Below are positions 17,556-27,933 of a DNA stretch of 64,000 bases, one piece after another. The first letter of the stretch is position 1. Every line of letters begins with the position of its first letter. The position numbers and the translations under genes were made by a program. Source of the stretch: Henriciella algicola (lineage in GTDB: Bacteria; Pseudomonadota; Alphaproteobacteria; Caulobacterales; Hyphomonadaceae); assembly GCF_003576245.1 (NCBI RefSeq), contig NZ_QWGA01000007.1:1-64000 (forward strand). Direction: 5' to 3'. Under the pieces are notes generated by a model. The model was not told the DNA's origin and made no database searches. It saw nothing but the letters and a program-made list of their open reading frames with translations.

Positions 17556-19658
17556 ATGAAGAAGAGTAATGCCAGGTGGCTGGTCGGCGACGGCGAGATG
17601 GCAGAGCGTATTCGCGCCTATGATTGGAGCTCGCATCCGTTCGGTCCGATGGACGAGTGGCCGGACGCTTTGCGCATCGTCCTCAGCATTGCGCTTAACT
17701 CCAACATGCCGACCGCGATCTATTGGGGCCGCGACCTACGTCTTCTCTATAATGATGAATGGTCCGGGGTGCCGCGAGACCGCCACCCTAAGGCGCTCGG
17801 TCAAAAGGCCAGCGAGGTCTGGACAGATATCTGGGGCGTCGTTGGCCCGCAGTTTGACGCTGTGTTGAACCATGCCGAGTCCGTCACCTCGTTCGACCAG
17901 CTACTTGAGATCGAGCGCGGCGGCATCGCCGAGGAAACCTACTGGAACTATTCGCTGAGCCCAATTTTGGGAGCTGACGGCGAAGTGCTCGGCGTGTTCA
18001 ATCAGGGGCATGAGGTCACTGACAAGGTTCTGGCCGCGCGCGAGAGAGCGGCTGAGATAGACAGGATGCGCGATCTATTTGCGCAGGCTCCGGGGGCAAT
18101 CGCCGTCCTCAAAGGGCCTGAGCATGTTTTTGAGATCGCCAACAGCGCCTATCTCGATCTGATCGGGCAGCGCGACAGCGTTCTCGGCCACGCCGTATCT
18201 GACGTTCTGCCGGAAGTTGTTTCGCAAGGCTTTGTTGATCTGCTCGGTGAGGTTTACCGCACCGCAAAACCCTATGTCGGCTCGGAAGTGCCGATCGAGC
18301 TTATGCGTGATGGGCAGGCCGAGACGCGTGTCGTCGATTTCGTCTATCAGCCGACGCGGGATGCGGCCGGCCAGGTGGACGGCATCTTTGTTGAAGCGTG
18401 GGACGTCACCGACCGGAGCCAGCTTCTGGATGAGCTGCGCCATCTCACGACCACGCTCGAAGAACGCGTTCAGAGGGAAGTGGCCAAGAAGCTGGAGGCC
18501 GAGGAAAAACTGAACCGGGTGCAGCGGCTTGAAGCTATCGGGCAGCTGACAGGCGGAATCGCCCACGATTTCAACAATATGCTGGCGGTCATCATCAGTG
18601 CCCTCAACATCCTTCGCCGGCGCCTTGGAAGTGAAAGCGCAGATCATGTCCGCCTGATCGAAGCGGCCGAGGATGGCGCGCACCGTGCTGCGAAACTGAC
18701 CCAGCAATTGCTCGCCTTTGCGAGGAAACAGTCGCTCGCGCCGAGCCGCGTCAATCCGGGCGAACTGGTGACGTCGATGGAGGAATTGATCGCACGTGCC
18801 ATCGGCGAGCAGATCATCATCAATGTCGAAACAGACCCAGACGTCTGTGATATCCTTGCTGATGCCACGCAGCTTGAAAACGCGCTTCTGAACCTGGCGA
18901 TCAATGCGCGCGATGCCATGCCTGAAGGTGGCAGTCTCCGACTTCGCGTGAACAAGCAGGCTATCGGTGAGACCCGCGCGGCTGAGCTGGAGGTTGAGCC
19001 TGGAGACTTTGCCTGCATTTCGGTCGAGGACACCGGCACCGGCATGTCCCCAGAGATTGCCGGAAAAGTGTTCGACCCATTCTTCACGACCAAGGAAGTC
19101 GGGAAGGGCACCGGACTGGGCCTTAGCCAGGTGATCGGCTTCATCCAGCAGTCGAAGGGACAAATTGTTCTCGATACCGAGGAGGGCCGGGGCACCAGGT
19201 TCAGCCTGTATCTGCCGCGCTGCAAGGAAGGGGCAGTGAGCGCTGAAGCGGCTGTCCATGTCGACGGCGCGCAGTCTGGTCGTGGTGAGCGCATCCTGGT
19301 GGTTGAGGATGACGAGCGGCTGAGAGGGTTTACCGGTGAAGCGCTGAATGAGCTCGGCTACTCGGTCGAGACGGCGCCATCGGGCGACGAGGCGCTCAGC
19401 CTGATTGCTTCAGGATATAAGCCCGATCTGGTGCTGACCGACATCATCATGCGCGGTATGACCGGCCACGAGCTTGCGCGGAAGTTGAAAGCGTTCGATG
19501 CGGGTTCAAATGTGGTTTTCATGAGCGGTTATGCCCACGATGCCACCTCAGCCGCCGATGTCCCGAGCGTTGAGCCCCTGATCAAGAAGCCTTTCACCAT
19601 CGAAACACTGGCATCGACAATTTCGGTTGCTCTTCGACGGAAGGGCGAGCACGACTGA
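17556..19658 (+). CDS. Hybrid sensor histidine kinase with C-terminal receiver
   Basis: A 700-residue soluble hybrid kinase. The N-terminal 160 residues form a PAS/GAF-like domain beginning with YDWSSHPFGPMDEWP, a signature of this kinase group. A second PAS domain spans about 175-290, then a coiled coil (HLTTTLEERVQREVAKKLEA). His337 is in GGIAHDFNNML, followed by the ATPase domain (NLAINARDAMP, VEDTGTGM, GKGTGLGLSQV). The receiver runs from about residue 583, with Asp629 in VLTDIIMRG. The internal receiver suggests a phosphorelay or self-control. No phosphotransfer protein or DNA-binding regulator is adjacent, so the output is unknown. Confidence 0.9.
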   Translation: MKKSNARWLVGDGEMAERIRAYDWSSHPFGPMDEWPDALRIVLSIALNSNMPTAIYWGRDLRLLYNDEWSGVPRDRHPKALGQKASEVWTDIWGVVGPQFDAVLNHAESVTSFDQLLEIERGGIAEETYWNYSLSPILGADGEVLGVFNQGHEVTDKVLAARERAAEIDRMRDLFAQAPGAIAVLKGPEHVFEIANSAYLDLIGQRDSVLGHAVSDVLPEVVSQGFVDLLGEVYRTAKPYVGSEVPIELMRDGQAETRVVDFVYQPTRDAAGQVDGIFVEAWDVTDRSQLLDELRHLTTTLEERVQREVAKKLEAEEKLNRVQRLEAIGQLTGGIAHDFNNMLAVIISALNILRRRLGSESADHVRLIEAAEDGAHRAAKLTQQLLAFARKQSLAPSRVNPGELVTSMEELIARAIGEQIIINVETDPDVCDILADATQLENALLNLAINARDAMPEGGSLRLRVNKQAIGETRAAELEVEPGDFACISVEDTGTGMSPEIAGKVFDPFFTTKEVGKGTGLGLSQVIGFIQQSKGQIVLDTEEGRGTRFSLYLPRCKEGAVSAEAAVHVDGAQSGRGERILVVEDDERLRGFTGEALNELGYSVETAPSGDEALSLIASGYKPDLVLTDIIMRGMTGHELARKLKAFDAGSNVVFMSGYAHDATSAADVPSVEPLIKKPFTIETLASTISVALRRKGEHD

Positions 19659-19677
19659 TACGATCAGTGAAAAGGCC

Positions 19678-20874
19678 TTAGCTCACGCCTTCCTTCTCCA
19701 CATCGAGCAAGTGCGCTTCGGCTTCGTCGCGGTGCTTTTTCAGGTATTTCATGAAGGGCGTGCCGCCGGTGCCGACATCGGTGTCGTTGCCGGGGGAATT
19801 GCCGGCCTGCTTGTTGATATAGGTCGCCGCATATTCGAGGTGGCGGGTGCGGAAGCGGGCAAGCTTCATGACATTGTCATTGTAGAGCTGGCGGGTGGCC
19901 GCGTCGCCTTGCTGGCTGACCCAGTCGCGAAGCGTGGAGGCAGCGCGCACATCCTCGATGAAGGCGCGGTGGCCCGTCGGGCGATAGGCGTGAAGCTCTT
20001 CGAGGTAATGGCGAAGCGGGTCGTCGGCGTGACTGATGGAGAGGAAGGCGTCCATGGTCGGCACGATGGAGGATTGCGAGCCGGTCTGGCCGCGGAAGGC
20101 CTGCGGCTTGTTCTCACCAGCCGGGACGCCCTCATAGATGAGGCCATCGCCAAGGGCAGGATTGTCCTTCCAGCCATGGATGTAAGGGCGCACGCGGTTG
20201 AAGTAGATGTAGGGGTCGCAGCGCTCCGGCATGCGGTCGAAGATGGCGTTGACGGCGTCCCAGCCCTCCGACATGCGCGCAAGGCCCGCAGCGACGGCGG
20301 GCGCGTCATTGGCCTCGCAGGCGGCGATCACTTCGGGGATGGTGGCCAGCATATCGCCCGCGCGTGCCTCGATGGCGACTTGGACGAGGACGAACCAGGC
20401 CTCATCCTCCCCGGAGAGGAAAGGCTGGATCATGTAGACGTTGGAGAGGTCCACCGGGCCGTCCGCGTCAATCTTGGCCCAGTTGTCGAGGACGTAGGTG
20501 GCATATGTCAGCAGCGGCTTGGAATCGAGCGCGTCGGCCAGCTGCCAGGCAGGCTTTGCGAGGCATTCGGGCAGGGAGATTGGCGCGTCACGCTCGCCCC
20601 AGACCCAGGACTGGATCATGAAAGTGTAGTGGACGAACGCCTTGCGGATCTGCTCATCGCTGGCGGTCTCGCAGAAGCTGGTGACATCGATGACAGGCAG
20701 GCGGGCGAGGATCTCACGCACGCGGCCGGTGACGATGGAGTGGGGGAGAGCCATGGCCGCGTCCACGGCGGGCTGCAGCTCTGCCGGAAGGGTGACGGCG
20801 CCCGCATCATGGCGGCAGAGAAAGCCGCGATCGCGCGAGATGTCGTACTGGTCGAGTGGTTTGAGCGTCGGCAT
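19678..20874 (-). CDS. Indoleamine 2,3-dioxygenase family protein
   Basis: A 398-residue haem dioxygenase that opens the indole ring of tryptophan-type substrates to give N-formylkynurenine. Family features include DISRDRGFL near the N-terminus, MIQSWVWGE, SIVPTMDAFL, HADDPLRHYLEELHAYRP and RTRHLEYAATYI. His345 in the last motif is at the position of the proximal haem ligand, nearly identical in number to animal enzymes. The length matches the family. No kynurenine formamidase or kynureninase lies in the window, so the pathway role is open. A perfect palindrome precedes the ribosome-binding site and suggests substrate-controlled repression. Confidence 0.88.
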   Translation of the reverse strand: MPTLKPLDQYDISRDRGFLCRHDAGAVTLPAELQPAVDAAMALPHSIVTGRVREILARLPVIDVTSFCETASDEQIRKAFVHYTFMIQSWVWGERDAPISLPECLAKPAWQLADALDSKPLLTYATYVLDNWAKIDADGPVDLSNVYMIQPFLSGEDEAWFVLVQVAIEARAGDMLATIPEVIAACEANDAPAVAAGLARMSEGWDAVNAIFDRMPERCDPYIYFNRVRPYIHGWKDNPALGDGLIYEGVPAGENKPQAFRGQTGSQSSIVPTMDAFLSISHADDPLRHYLEELHAYRPTGHRAFIEDVRAASTLRDWVSQQGDAATRQLYNDNVMKLARFRTRHLEYAATYINKQAGNSPGNDTDVGTGGTPFMKYLKKHRDEAEAHLLDVEKEGVS

Positions 20875-20885
20875 GGTGTCCCCCT

Positions 20886-20907
20886 GATAGTTTCGTTTGA
20901 AACTATC
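20886..20907. promoter_or_regulatory. Perfect palindromic operator before the dioxygenase gene
   Basis: Nine-base arms GATAGTTTC and GAAACTATC surround four bases, ending 12 bases before the dioxygenase start codon on the minus strand and just upstream of its AGGGGGA site. The size and symmetry fit a dimeric winged-helix or TetR-type repressor. The regulator is not encoded next to it. Confidence 0.55.
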
Positions 20908-20930
20908 TCACACCGAGTCGACGTAAGGTA

Positions 20931-20956
20931 AAGCCCCAACCTTCAGGCTGGGGCTT
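20931..20956 (-). terminator. Hairpin terminator after the M28 peptidase gene
   Basis: AAGCCCCAACC and GGCTGGGGCTT pair over eleven positions with one mismatch around a TTCA loop. On the minus strand it is followed by a weak T-rich run. It lies 18 bases after the peptidase stop and separates it from the dioxygenase gene. Confidence 0.6.
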
Positions 20957-20974
20957 CGTGGGGGCGCCGCTGTC

Positions 20975-22693
20975 CTAGTCCCGCGCGGCGGCACTCTCAT
21001 TGCGGATGTCGACGAACTCTGAGGTTTCCTTGATCGCTGGCCACTTCGTGGAGTTTGCAAGCTGGCGGGTCATTTCGAGGATAAGCTCAACATCCTGCGC
21101 GGCGCCGCGAAGGTCCCAGTCAGGGTCCCAGGCGTCGTTCTGGTTGTGGTAGCGGTTGGCGATATAGCCAGCGACCCATTCTGCGCCGGCTTCACGCCCG
21201 CCCTCGACGAGGTCCGGCCCGCCTGCAATGCCCATGATGAGGATGACCGGCACGCCGCGCCGGGCGAGCGAGAAATGGTCTGCGCGATAGAAGAGCCCGT
21301 TCTGAGGCAGGCCTTCCGGCGAGACATAGCGGCCCTGCGCGTCGGCGGCCTCGGCCATCATCTCTTCAAGCTCACTCTGGCCCTCACCAACCTGAATGAC
21401 ATCTTTTGCAGGACCGGCCGTGTTGAGGATGTCGAGCGTGAAGTTGGCGACCGTGGTTTCAAGCGGATAGATCGGGTCCTGCGCATAGGCTTCCGAGCCG
21501 AGAAGGCCGCTTTCTTCAGCGGTCCATGCGGCGACGACGACCGTACGCTCCAGCGGTTCACCTGCTTTCAGGATGCGGGCGATCTCCATGATGCCGGCCA
21601 TGCCGAGCGCGTCGTCATTGGCGCCGGGCATGACGGTGCGGCCCTGCGCATCGGCGATCCCCTTGCCATAGGCGTCCCAATGGCCAGACAGCATGATGGT
21701 CTCATCCGGGCGCTCTGTGCCCGTGATCTTGCCGAGGACGTTCTGGCTTTCGATCCGCTCAACCTCGAGGCCGAGGTCTGCATTGAAGGTGAGGCCCTCG
21801 AGCGTGAAGGCTTCGAAATCCTCGCTGCGGGCGGCGATGCGAAGGGCGTCGAGGTCCTGACCAGCCGCTTCCATCCATTGCTTTGCCATATCGAGGTGGA
21901 GCCAGCCCTGAAGGTCGACCGATGGCTTGCCGGCCCCGTCGCTGGCGACGGCGTAATTGTCGCCCGGCCCGGAGGCGGCGACGTTCCAGCCATAGCCTGC
22001 GGCTTCTGTCTCATGGATGACGAGGGCAGCAGCGGCGCCGCGGCGGGCAGCTTCCTCGAACTTGTAGGCCCAGCGGCCATAATAGGTCATCCGGTTGCCG
22101 CCAAAGCGGCCTGCGACCGGGTCATCCTCTGCAACGCCGAAATCAGGATCGTTGACAAGGAAGAGGGCGACTTTGCCGGTGAGGTCAATGTCGCCATAAT
22201 CGTCCCAGTCGCGTTCTGGCGCGCTCGCGCCGAAGCCGACAAAGACGATAGGGGCGTCTTCAATCGCAATTGTCTCGCGCGGATTGGCGGAGCTGATCTC
22301 GATGTCGCGGCCCTGACGCATGTCGAGCGTGGTGCCTTCCGCTTCAACATTGAGCGTGCGAAGGTCGACGACGCGCGAGTGGAGGAGGGTGACTGGATCG
22401 GTCCAGCCGCCATCGCGTCCGCCGGGCTCCAGGCCGATCTCCTCGAACTTCTCGATGAGGTATTCGACGGTTTTGGTTTCACCTGGCGTGCCGGGGGCGC
22501 GGCCTTCAAACTCGTCGGAGGCGAGCACCCTGACGATTTCGGAGAGGTTCTCTGTGCTGACCGCTGCTGCCTCAGCCGTGGCCGCGTCCGGTTGCGGGGT
22601 GGCGGCGGATTCGCTCTCTGGCTCATTTGCGGGCTGGGAGCAGGCGGCGATGAGGGCTGCCATGCCTATTGTGCTGATGAGTGTCCTGATCAT
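20975..22693 (-). CDS. M28-family metallopeptidase, lipoprotein
   Basis: A 572-residue zinc aminopeptidase-type enzyme. The start at 22693 places the type II signal at residue 1 (MIRTLISTIGMAALIAACSQ), with GGAGG eight bases upstream; a longer reading frame of 25 more codons is disfavoured. A PA-like insert lies between about residues 130 and 270. Zinc ligands appear in SGHWDAYG (His), PGANDDALG (Asp), TAEESGLLG (Glu), FTLDILN (Asp) and YRADHFSLA (His), the complete M28 set. It is probably anchored in a membrane facing the periplasm and trims peptides. It is divergent from guaB. Confidence 0.9.
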   Translation of the reverse strand: MIRTLISTIGMAALIAACSQPANEPESESAATPQPDAATAEAAAVSTENLSEIVRVLASDEFEGRAPGTPGETKTVEYLIEKFEEIGLEPGGRDGGWTDPVTLLHSRVVDLRTLNVEAEGTTLDMRQGRDIEISSANPRETIAIEDAPIVFVGFGASAPERDWDDYGDIDLTGKVALFLVNDPDFGVAEDDPVAGRFGGNRMTYYGRWAYKFEEAARRGAAAALVIHETEAAGYGWNVAASGPGDNYAVASDGAGKPSVDLQGWLHLDMAKQWMEAAGQDLDALRIAARSEDFEAFTLEGLTFNADLGLEVERIESQNVLGKITGTERPDETIMLSGHWDAYGKGIADAQGRTVMPGANDDALGMAGIMEIARILKAGEPLERTVVVAAWTAEESGLLGSEAYAQDPIYPLETTVANFTLDILNTAGPAKDVIQVGEGQSELEEMMAEAADAQGRYVSPEGLPQNGLFYRADHFSLARRGVPVILIMGIAGGPDLVEGGREAGAEWVAGYIANRYHNQNDAWDPDWDLRGAAQDVELILEMTRQLANSTKWPAIKETSEFVDIRNESAAARD

Positions 22694-24350
<1,657 letters not shown>

Positions 24351-24372
24351 GGTTTTACCCAATCTATCAACC

Positions 24373-24460
24373 CGTCATCCCGGGCGCGAAGCGACCCGGG
24401 ATCCAGAATATTGATTGGGCTGGGTCCCGGATAGCGCCTGGCGGCGTTTCCGGGATGACG
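24373..24460. repeat. REP-like composite inverted repeat
   Basis: CGTCATCCCGG at the left end is mirrored by CCGGGATGACG at the right end. Inside are CCCGGG arms around CGCGAAGCGA and a second GC-rich hairpin. This is a common type of intergenic palindromic repeat in alphaproteobacteria. It sits between guaB and a convergent acetyltransferase and may also end transcription. Confidence 0.65.
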
Positions 24461-24470
24461 CTGTGAGAAG

Positions 24471-25071
24471 TTAGCGAGGCTCACGCCACATCGGGGCCAT
24501 GGGTGGGCTTTCGTTCAGGACGCTGAACTCGCCGATCTTTTCGAAGCCGAATGAGGTGTAGAAGCCGTGATTGGCGGGGTTCGAGTTCTCCAGATAGACG
24601 GGCAGGCCTTCCCGGTCGGCGGCGGCGAGGACAGGGGCTAGCATGGCCTTGCCGAGGCCTTTGCCGCGCGCGGGCTTTCCTTGTCCCGATCGTGAAAAGA
24701 TAGATGTGCGGCGCGTGCGGGTGGTGTTTTTCGAGCGCTTCGCCTGCGGCCATGCCTCGCTTCATCGCGCCTTTCTTCCCGTGGATCATCTGGGCCGTCA
24801 TGAGCTGGAACAGCGAAAGCGGCGGGAAGCGCAGATTGGACTCGTGGGTGGCCCACATGGTCGCGGCCTCATCGCCGTGCAGGTGGCAGAAACCTTCCTT
24901 CAGATAGACGTCGCGTGCCATGATGCGGAAGAGGGGGCGCAGCGCACGCCCGCCGCCGAAAAGCCAGAGATTGAACGGGTCCTCGGCGAAGGCTTCAGCG
25001 GTGACGTCGCCGATCTGGCGCCAGTCGCGGCGGGTGGCTGGTCGTATGGTGGCGGGGAGGTCGATGTTCAT
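24471..25071 (-). pseudogene. GNAT-family acetyltransferase, frameshifted
   Basis: The N-terminal 130 residues (MNIDLPATIRPATRRDW...APHIYLFTIGT) are a GNAT acetyltransferase in one frame. That frame then turns into arginine-rich nonsense and stops at 24481. The adjacent frame continues the fold correctly (ARGKGLGKAMLAPVLAAAD, GLPVYLENSNP, GFYTSFGFEKIGEF) and stops at 24471. One extra base near 24680-24690, in the run read as ACAAGGAAAG, explains the break. The motif RGKGLGKA is the acetyl-CoA-binding loop, so the frame-0 product would be inactive. A real mutation or a sequencing error are both possible. Substrate unknown. Confidence 0.78.
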
Positions 25072-25099
25072 GGTAGTCTCCAGACCGCGCGCGCTCGTG

Positions 25100-25122
25100 C
25101 TTCGACTTCGCTCAGCATGAGC
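25100..25122. repeat. Dispersed repeat, CTTCGACTTCGCTCAG variant
   Basis: The sequence CTTCGACTTCGCTCAGCATG, just upstream of the acetyltransferase start, is a variant of the CTTCGACAGGCTCAG repeat found at 9363 and 52655. Confidence 0.55.
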
Positions 25123-25183
25123 GCGGCACAGATTTCAAGATCAATTTGATCGCCTGTTACTGGGCATTGCTCTGTTGAAATTT

Positions 25184-25564
25184 TCAGTCACGCACGATCC
25201 GATAATCAATCACTGTGTTTGCTTCATCTGTTTTGAAAACAAGCCATTCGCTATCGATGCTGATAAGGCCTCGCTCTGACCCAAGTTGGTAGACTATGTC
25301 CCAATCAGAAAAATAAGTGGTCTCAGGCGGGAGACCCAAGATGTTTTCGACGTCTTCGCGTGTCCGACCCGCGAGTTCACCTGTTTCAACGTAGCGGTCC
25401 GCTATTCTATGGCGCCGATGGCGCGGATCGTGCCAATCGGTGCGGTTCCATCGAGCTTCGGTGAACGTTAGAGGCATTTGATAGAGCGACCAGTGAATGT
25501 TCCACGCCGCAAGGCTGAATCCTAAGCCGACTAGAAGGGTCCACGTGGTCCGATTGAGTCGCAT
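25184..25564 (-). CDS. Hypothetical exported protein, BamE-like pattern
   Basis: A 126-residue protein. The start at 25564 gives an N-terminal signal or anchor (MRLNRTTWTLLVGLGFSLAAW); the longer reading frame upstream runs antisense to the methyltransferase gene and is not accepted. The segment GELAGRTREDVENILGLPPET followed by beta strands ending in VIDYRIV resembles the SmpA/OmlA (BamE-like) fold, in which a short helix pair precedes three strands. There is no lipobox cysteine. It is divergent from the RsmB-like gene. Function unknown. Confidence 0.65.
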   Translation of the reverse strand: MRLNRTTWTLLVGLGFSLAAWNIHWSLYQMPLTFTEARWNRTDWHDPRHRRHRIADRYVETGELAGRTREDVENILGLPPETTYFSDWDIVYQLGSERGLISIDSEWLVFKTDEANTVIDYRIVRD

Positions 25565-25633
25565 TGTGAGCCTCTTGGTTTCAATCTTGTTCGGACAAGG
25601 ATAACACAGCGCATTTGGACTGAGGCCAATAGA

Positions 25634-26941
25634 ATGCGCGACGGTGGACGGATAGCGGCGGCGATTGATGTGCTGGGTGATGTGCTGAACCGGCACCAGC
25701 CTGTGAAGTCTGCTGCGCGCGACTGGGGCAAGCGGGCGCGGTATGCGGGCTCCAAGGACCGGGCCTGGGTGTCGGGGCTCGTGCTCGATGCCCTGCGCAA
25801 GAAGAACTCGATTGCCCATGCGATGGGCTCTGATGAGCCGCGCGCGCTGGTGCTTGGCGCGCTGAGCTTCGCATGGGGCTGGGACATCATGAAGATCGAC
25901 TCTGCTATGGATGAGGAGCATGCGCCGTCCAAGCTGACGCTGGAAGAGCGCGAGCGGCTGGTCATGGCGCCGGATGTCACGGCGGAGCCGTGGGTTTCGG
26001 GCGACTATCCTGACTGGATGGAGCCGATGATGGACCGCGTCTTCGGTGAGGAAAAAGTGGTCGAGGCGCAGGCCATGGCGGTGCGCGCCGATGTCGATAT
26101 CCGGGTGAACACGCTAAAAGTCGACGCCGAGAAGGCGGGCGGGCCGATGCGGTCTGCGAATGCTGAAAGCTCACCGCTCCTGAAGAATGCTTATCATATT
26201 CCAGCCCGTGATCCGTCCGAGCGCGAGGCGTCTCTGGAGAGCATTCCGGCCTATTCGAAAGGCTGGGTCGAAGTGCAGGATGCGGGCTCGCAGATTGCAG
26301 CGGCAGCATCGAATGCAAAGCCGGGCGAGCAGGTGCTGGACTTTTGCGCGGGCGGCGGCGGCAAGACACTGGCCATGGCCGCGATGATGGAAGGCAAGGG
26401 GCAGGTCCATGCCTATGATATCGATGGGCGGCGGCTGTCGGCGCTGATCCCGCGGCTGAAGCGGTCTGGCGCGCACAATGTGCAACTGGTCCATCCGAAA
26501 GAGCCTGAAGCGCTTGAGGCGCTTAAAGGTCAGATGGATGTGGTCTTCGTCGATGCGCCGTGCACCGGGACGGGCACCTGGCGTCGGCGGCCGGATGCGA
26601 AGTGGCGGCTGAAAGACAAGCAGCTTGCCAAGCGGATCGAGGAGCAGACCGAGATCATCGCGGCGGCGTCTGCCTTTGTGAAGCCGGGCGGGCGGCTCGT
26701 CTATGCGACGTGTTCCTTCCTGATGGAGGAAGATGAAGACCGGGTTGCTGGCTTCCTGGCAGAGCACCCTGAGTTTGCAGAAGAGAGCGCGGCGGATGCG
26801 GCGATTGCCTCTGGCCTGTTGACCGATGAAGGCGCGGCGAAAGTGAAAGCGGGCGCGAAGGGCGGCAAGTCGGTCCGGCTGACACCGCGCAAAGCTGGCA
26901 CGGACGGCTTCTTCTTTGCAGTGATGCGCAAGGCCCGCTGA
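25634..26941 (+). CDS. RsmB/NOP-family RNA cytosine-C5 methyltransferase
   Basis: A 435-residue SAM-dependent methyltransferase that probably modifies rRNA. The N-terminal 110 residues (AAAIDVLGDVLNRHQPV...AWVSGLVLDALRKKN) form the NusB-like domain typical of the group. The Rossmann core has VLDFCAGGGGKTLAMAA for SAM binding, the first catalytic cysteine motif DAPCTGTGTWRRRPD and the second, YATCSFLMEEDEDRV, so both cysteines of the C5 mechanism are present. The specific RNA position cannot be inferred; E. coli RsmB acts on C967 of 16S rRNA. Confidence 0.92.
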   Translation: MRDGGRIAAAIDVLGDVLNRHQPVKSAARDWGKRARYAGSKDRAWVSGLVLDALRKKNSIAHAMGSDEPRALVLGALSFAWGWDIMKIDSAMDEEHAPSKLTLEERERLVMAPDVTAEPWVSGDYPDWMEPMMDRVFGEEKVVEAQAMAVRADVDIRVNTLKVDAEKAGGPMRSANAESSPLLKNAYHIPARDPSEREASLESIPAYSKGWVEVQDAGSQIAAAASNAKPGEQVLDFCAGGGGKTLAMAAMMEGKGQVHAYDIDGRRLSALIPRLKRSGAHNVQLVHPKEPEALEALKGQMDVVFVDAPCTGTGTWRRRPDAKWRLKDKQLAKRIEEQTEIIAAASAFVKPGGRLVYATCSFLMEEDEDRVAGFLAEHPEFAEESAADAAIASGLLTDEGAAKVKAGAKGGKSVRLTPRKAGTDGFFFAVMRKAR

Positions 26942-26968
26942 TAGCGCGCGGGCTGGAATCAGTGCGAT

Positions 26969-27496
26969 ATGAGCACCATGCTGAAACCGCTTCCAGAGAC
27001 TGTGCACCTGCGCGCCACGAACCGGCAATATCTTGTGCTGGCGAGCGCGAGCGCGCTGCTCGCGGCGATGCTGGCTTTTACCAACTGGACCGGAAATGGG
27101 CCGGCAGAAGAGATCAGCGTCTGGCTGACGGTGTTCTTTGCCATGACGACGCTGGTCGGGGTCTGTGCGGCGCTGTTCAGGCATGGCTGGCTGACGCTGG
27201 ACCGGGACGGATTTGAATCAAGCGAGTTCAAGTCGCTTGGAAAGATCGGCTGGTCTGAAGTGTCGGAGTTCAGCCTGCATTATTCAGGTGGCAAAGGCAT
27301 GCCTGCCTCAAGGCAGGTGGCGTTCAAGCTGACCGAGGAGAAGCGCAAGGCCCTGCCGCGCCTGTCGGGCATCCTGATGTATGGGCGGGTGCGCCTGACA
27401 GAGCCTTACAAGGTGCGCGGGTCTCAGCTGGTGACGCTGATGAACCGGTTTCGTGAGCGCGCGCTTGGGACTGCTGGAGCCAGTGAAGCGGCATGA
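26969..27496 (+). CDS. Hypothetical two-helix membrane protein with PH-like part
   Basis: A 175-residue protein with two membrane helices at about residues 22-42 and 52-72, followed by a cytoplasmic region (WLTLDRDGFESSEF, KIGWSEVSEFSLH, VAFKLTEEKR). This WLTLDxxGF...IxWSEV pattern is seen in small bacterial PH-like membrane proteins of unknown role. It overlaps the next gene by ATGA, so the two are coupled. It follows the methyltransferase gene by 27 bases. Confidence 0.72.
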   Translation: MSTMLKPLPETVHLRATNRQYLVLASASALLAAMLAFTNWTGNGPAEEISVWLTVFFAMTTLVGVCAALFRHGWLTLDRDGFESSEFKSLGKIGWSEVSEFSLHYSGGKGMPASRQVAFKLTEEKRKALPRLSGILMYGRVRLTEPYKVRGSQLVTLMNRFRERALGTAGASEAA

Positions 27497-27933
27497 TGGT
27501 CTGGGTCATCATCCTCGCGTTTCCGATCTTTTTCGGGGCGATGTGGGTGGGGATCGTATCCTTCCTGTCATGGGCGAGCGGATGGCGAACGCTGGCGCGG
27601 GTCTATCAGGCGGATGTGCCTGAGACGTTTGCGGGCAAGCGGTTGATGCTGGTCACGCTGGGCCGGGGGCGTTTCCCGCGGGTGCATTATCGCGGCATGC
27701 TCTGGGCGGAGTTCGGCGAGGAAACGCTGTGGCTGAAGCCGCATATCCTGTTTCGCTGGGCCCATCCTGCGCTGGCGATCCCGCGCAATGTCATCACGCT
27801 GGAAGAGCGCAAGGGCCTGTTGCGCCGCTATGTTGACCTGAAGACCCGGGCCGATGAGGGGATCAGCTTTCACCTGCATCCAAAGCAGGTGAGCTGGATT
27901 GATCCGAATGGTGGGCCCGGCGAGACTGGCTAA
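27493..27933 (+). CDS. Hypothetical membrane-anchored protein
   Basis: A 146-residue protein with one N-terminal helix (VWVIILAFPIFFGAMWVGIVSFL) and a cytoplasmic domain containing WRTLARVYQ, RFPRVHYRGMLWAEFGEETLWLKPH and WAHPALAIPRNVI. The alternation of strands suggests a PH-like fold similar to its coupled neighbour; this is a guess. It overlaps the convergent PilZ gene by four bases at its end. No known family is recognised. Confidence 0.7.
   Translation: MMVWVIILAFPIFFGAMWVGIVSFLSWASGWRTLARVYQADVPETFAGKRLMLVTLGRGRFPRVHYRGMLWAEFGEETLWLKPHILFRWAHPALAIPRNVITLEERKGLLRRYVDLKTRADEGISFHLHPKQVSWIDPNGGPGETG

Noticed and set aside
18075-19259. 394-codon minus-strand reading frame
   Set aside because: It is antisense to the hybrid kinase gene and only reflects its codon pattern.
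25571-25921. N-terminal extension of the hypothetical gene at 25184-25564
   Set aside because: The extension is antisense to the methyltransferase gene and is followed by a normal signal-type start at 25564.
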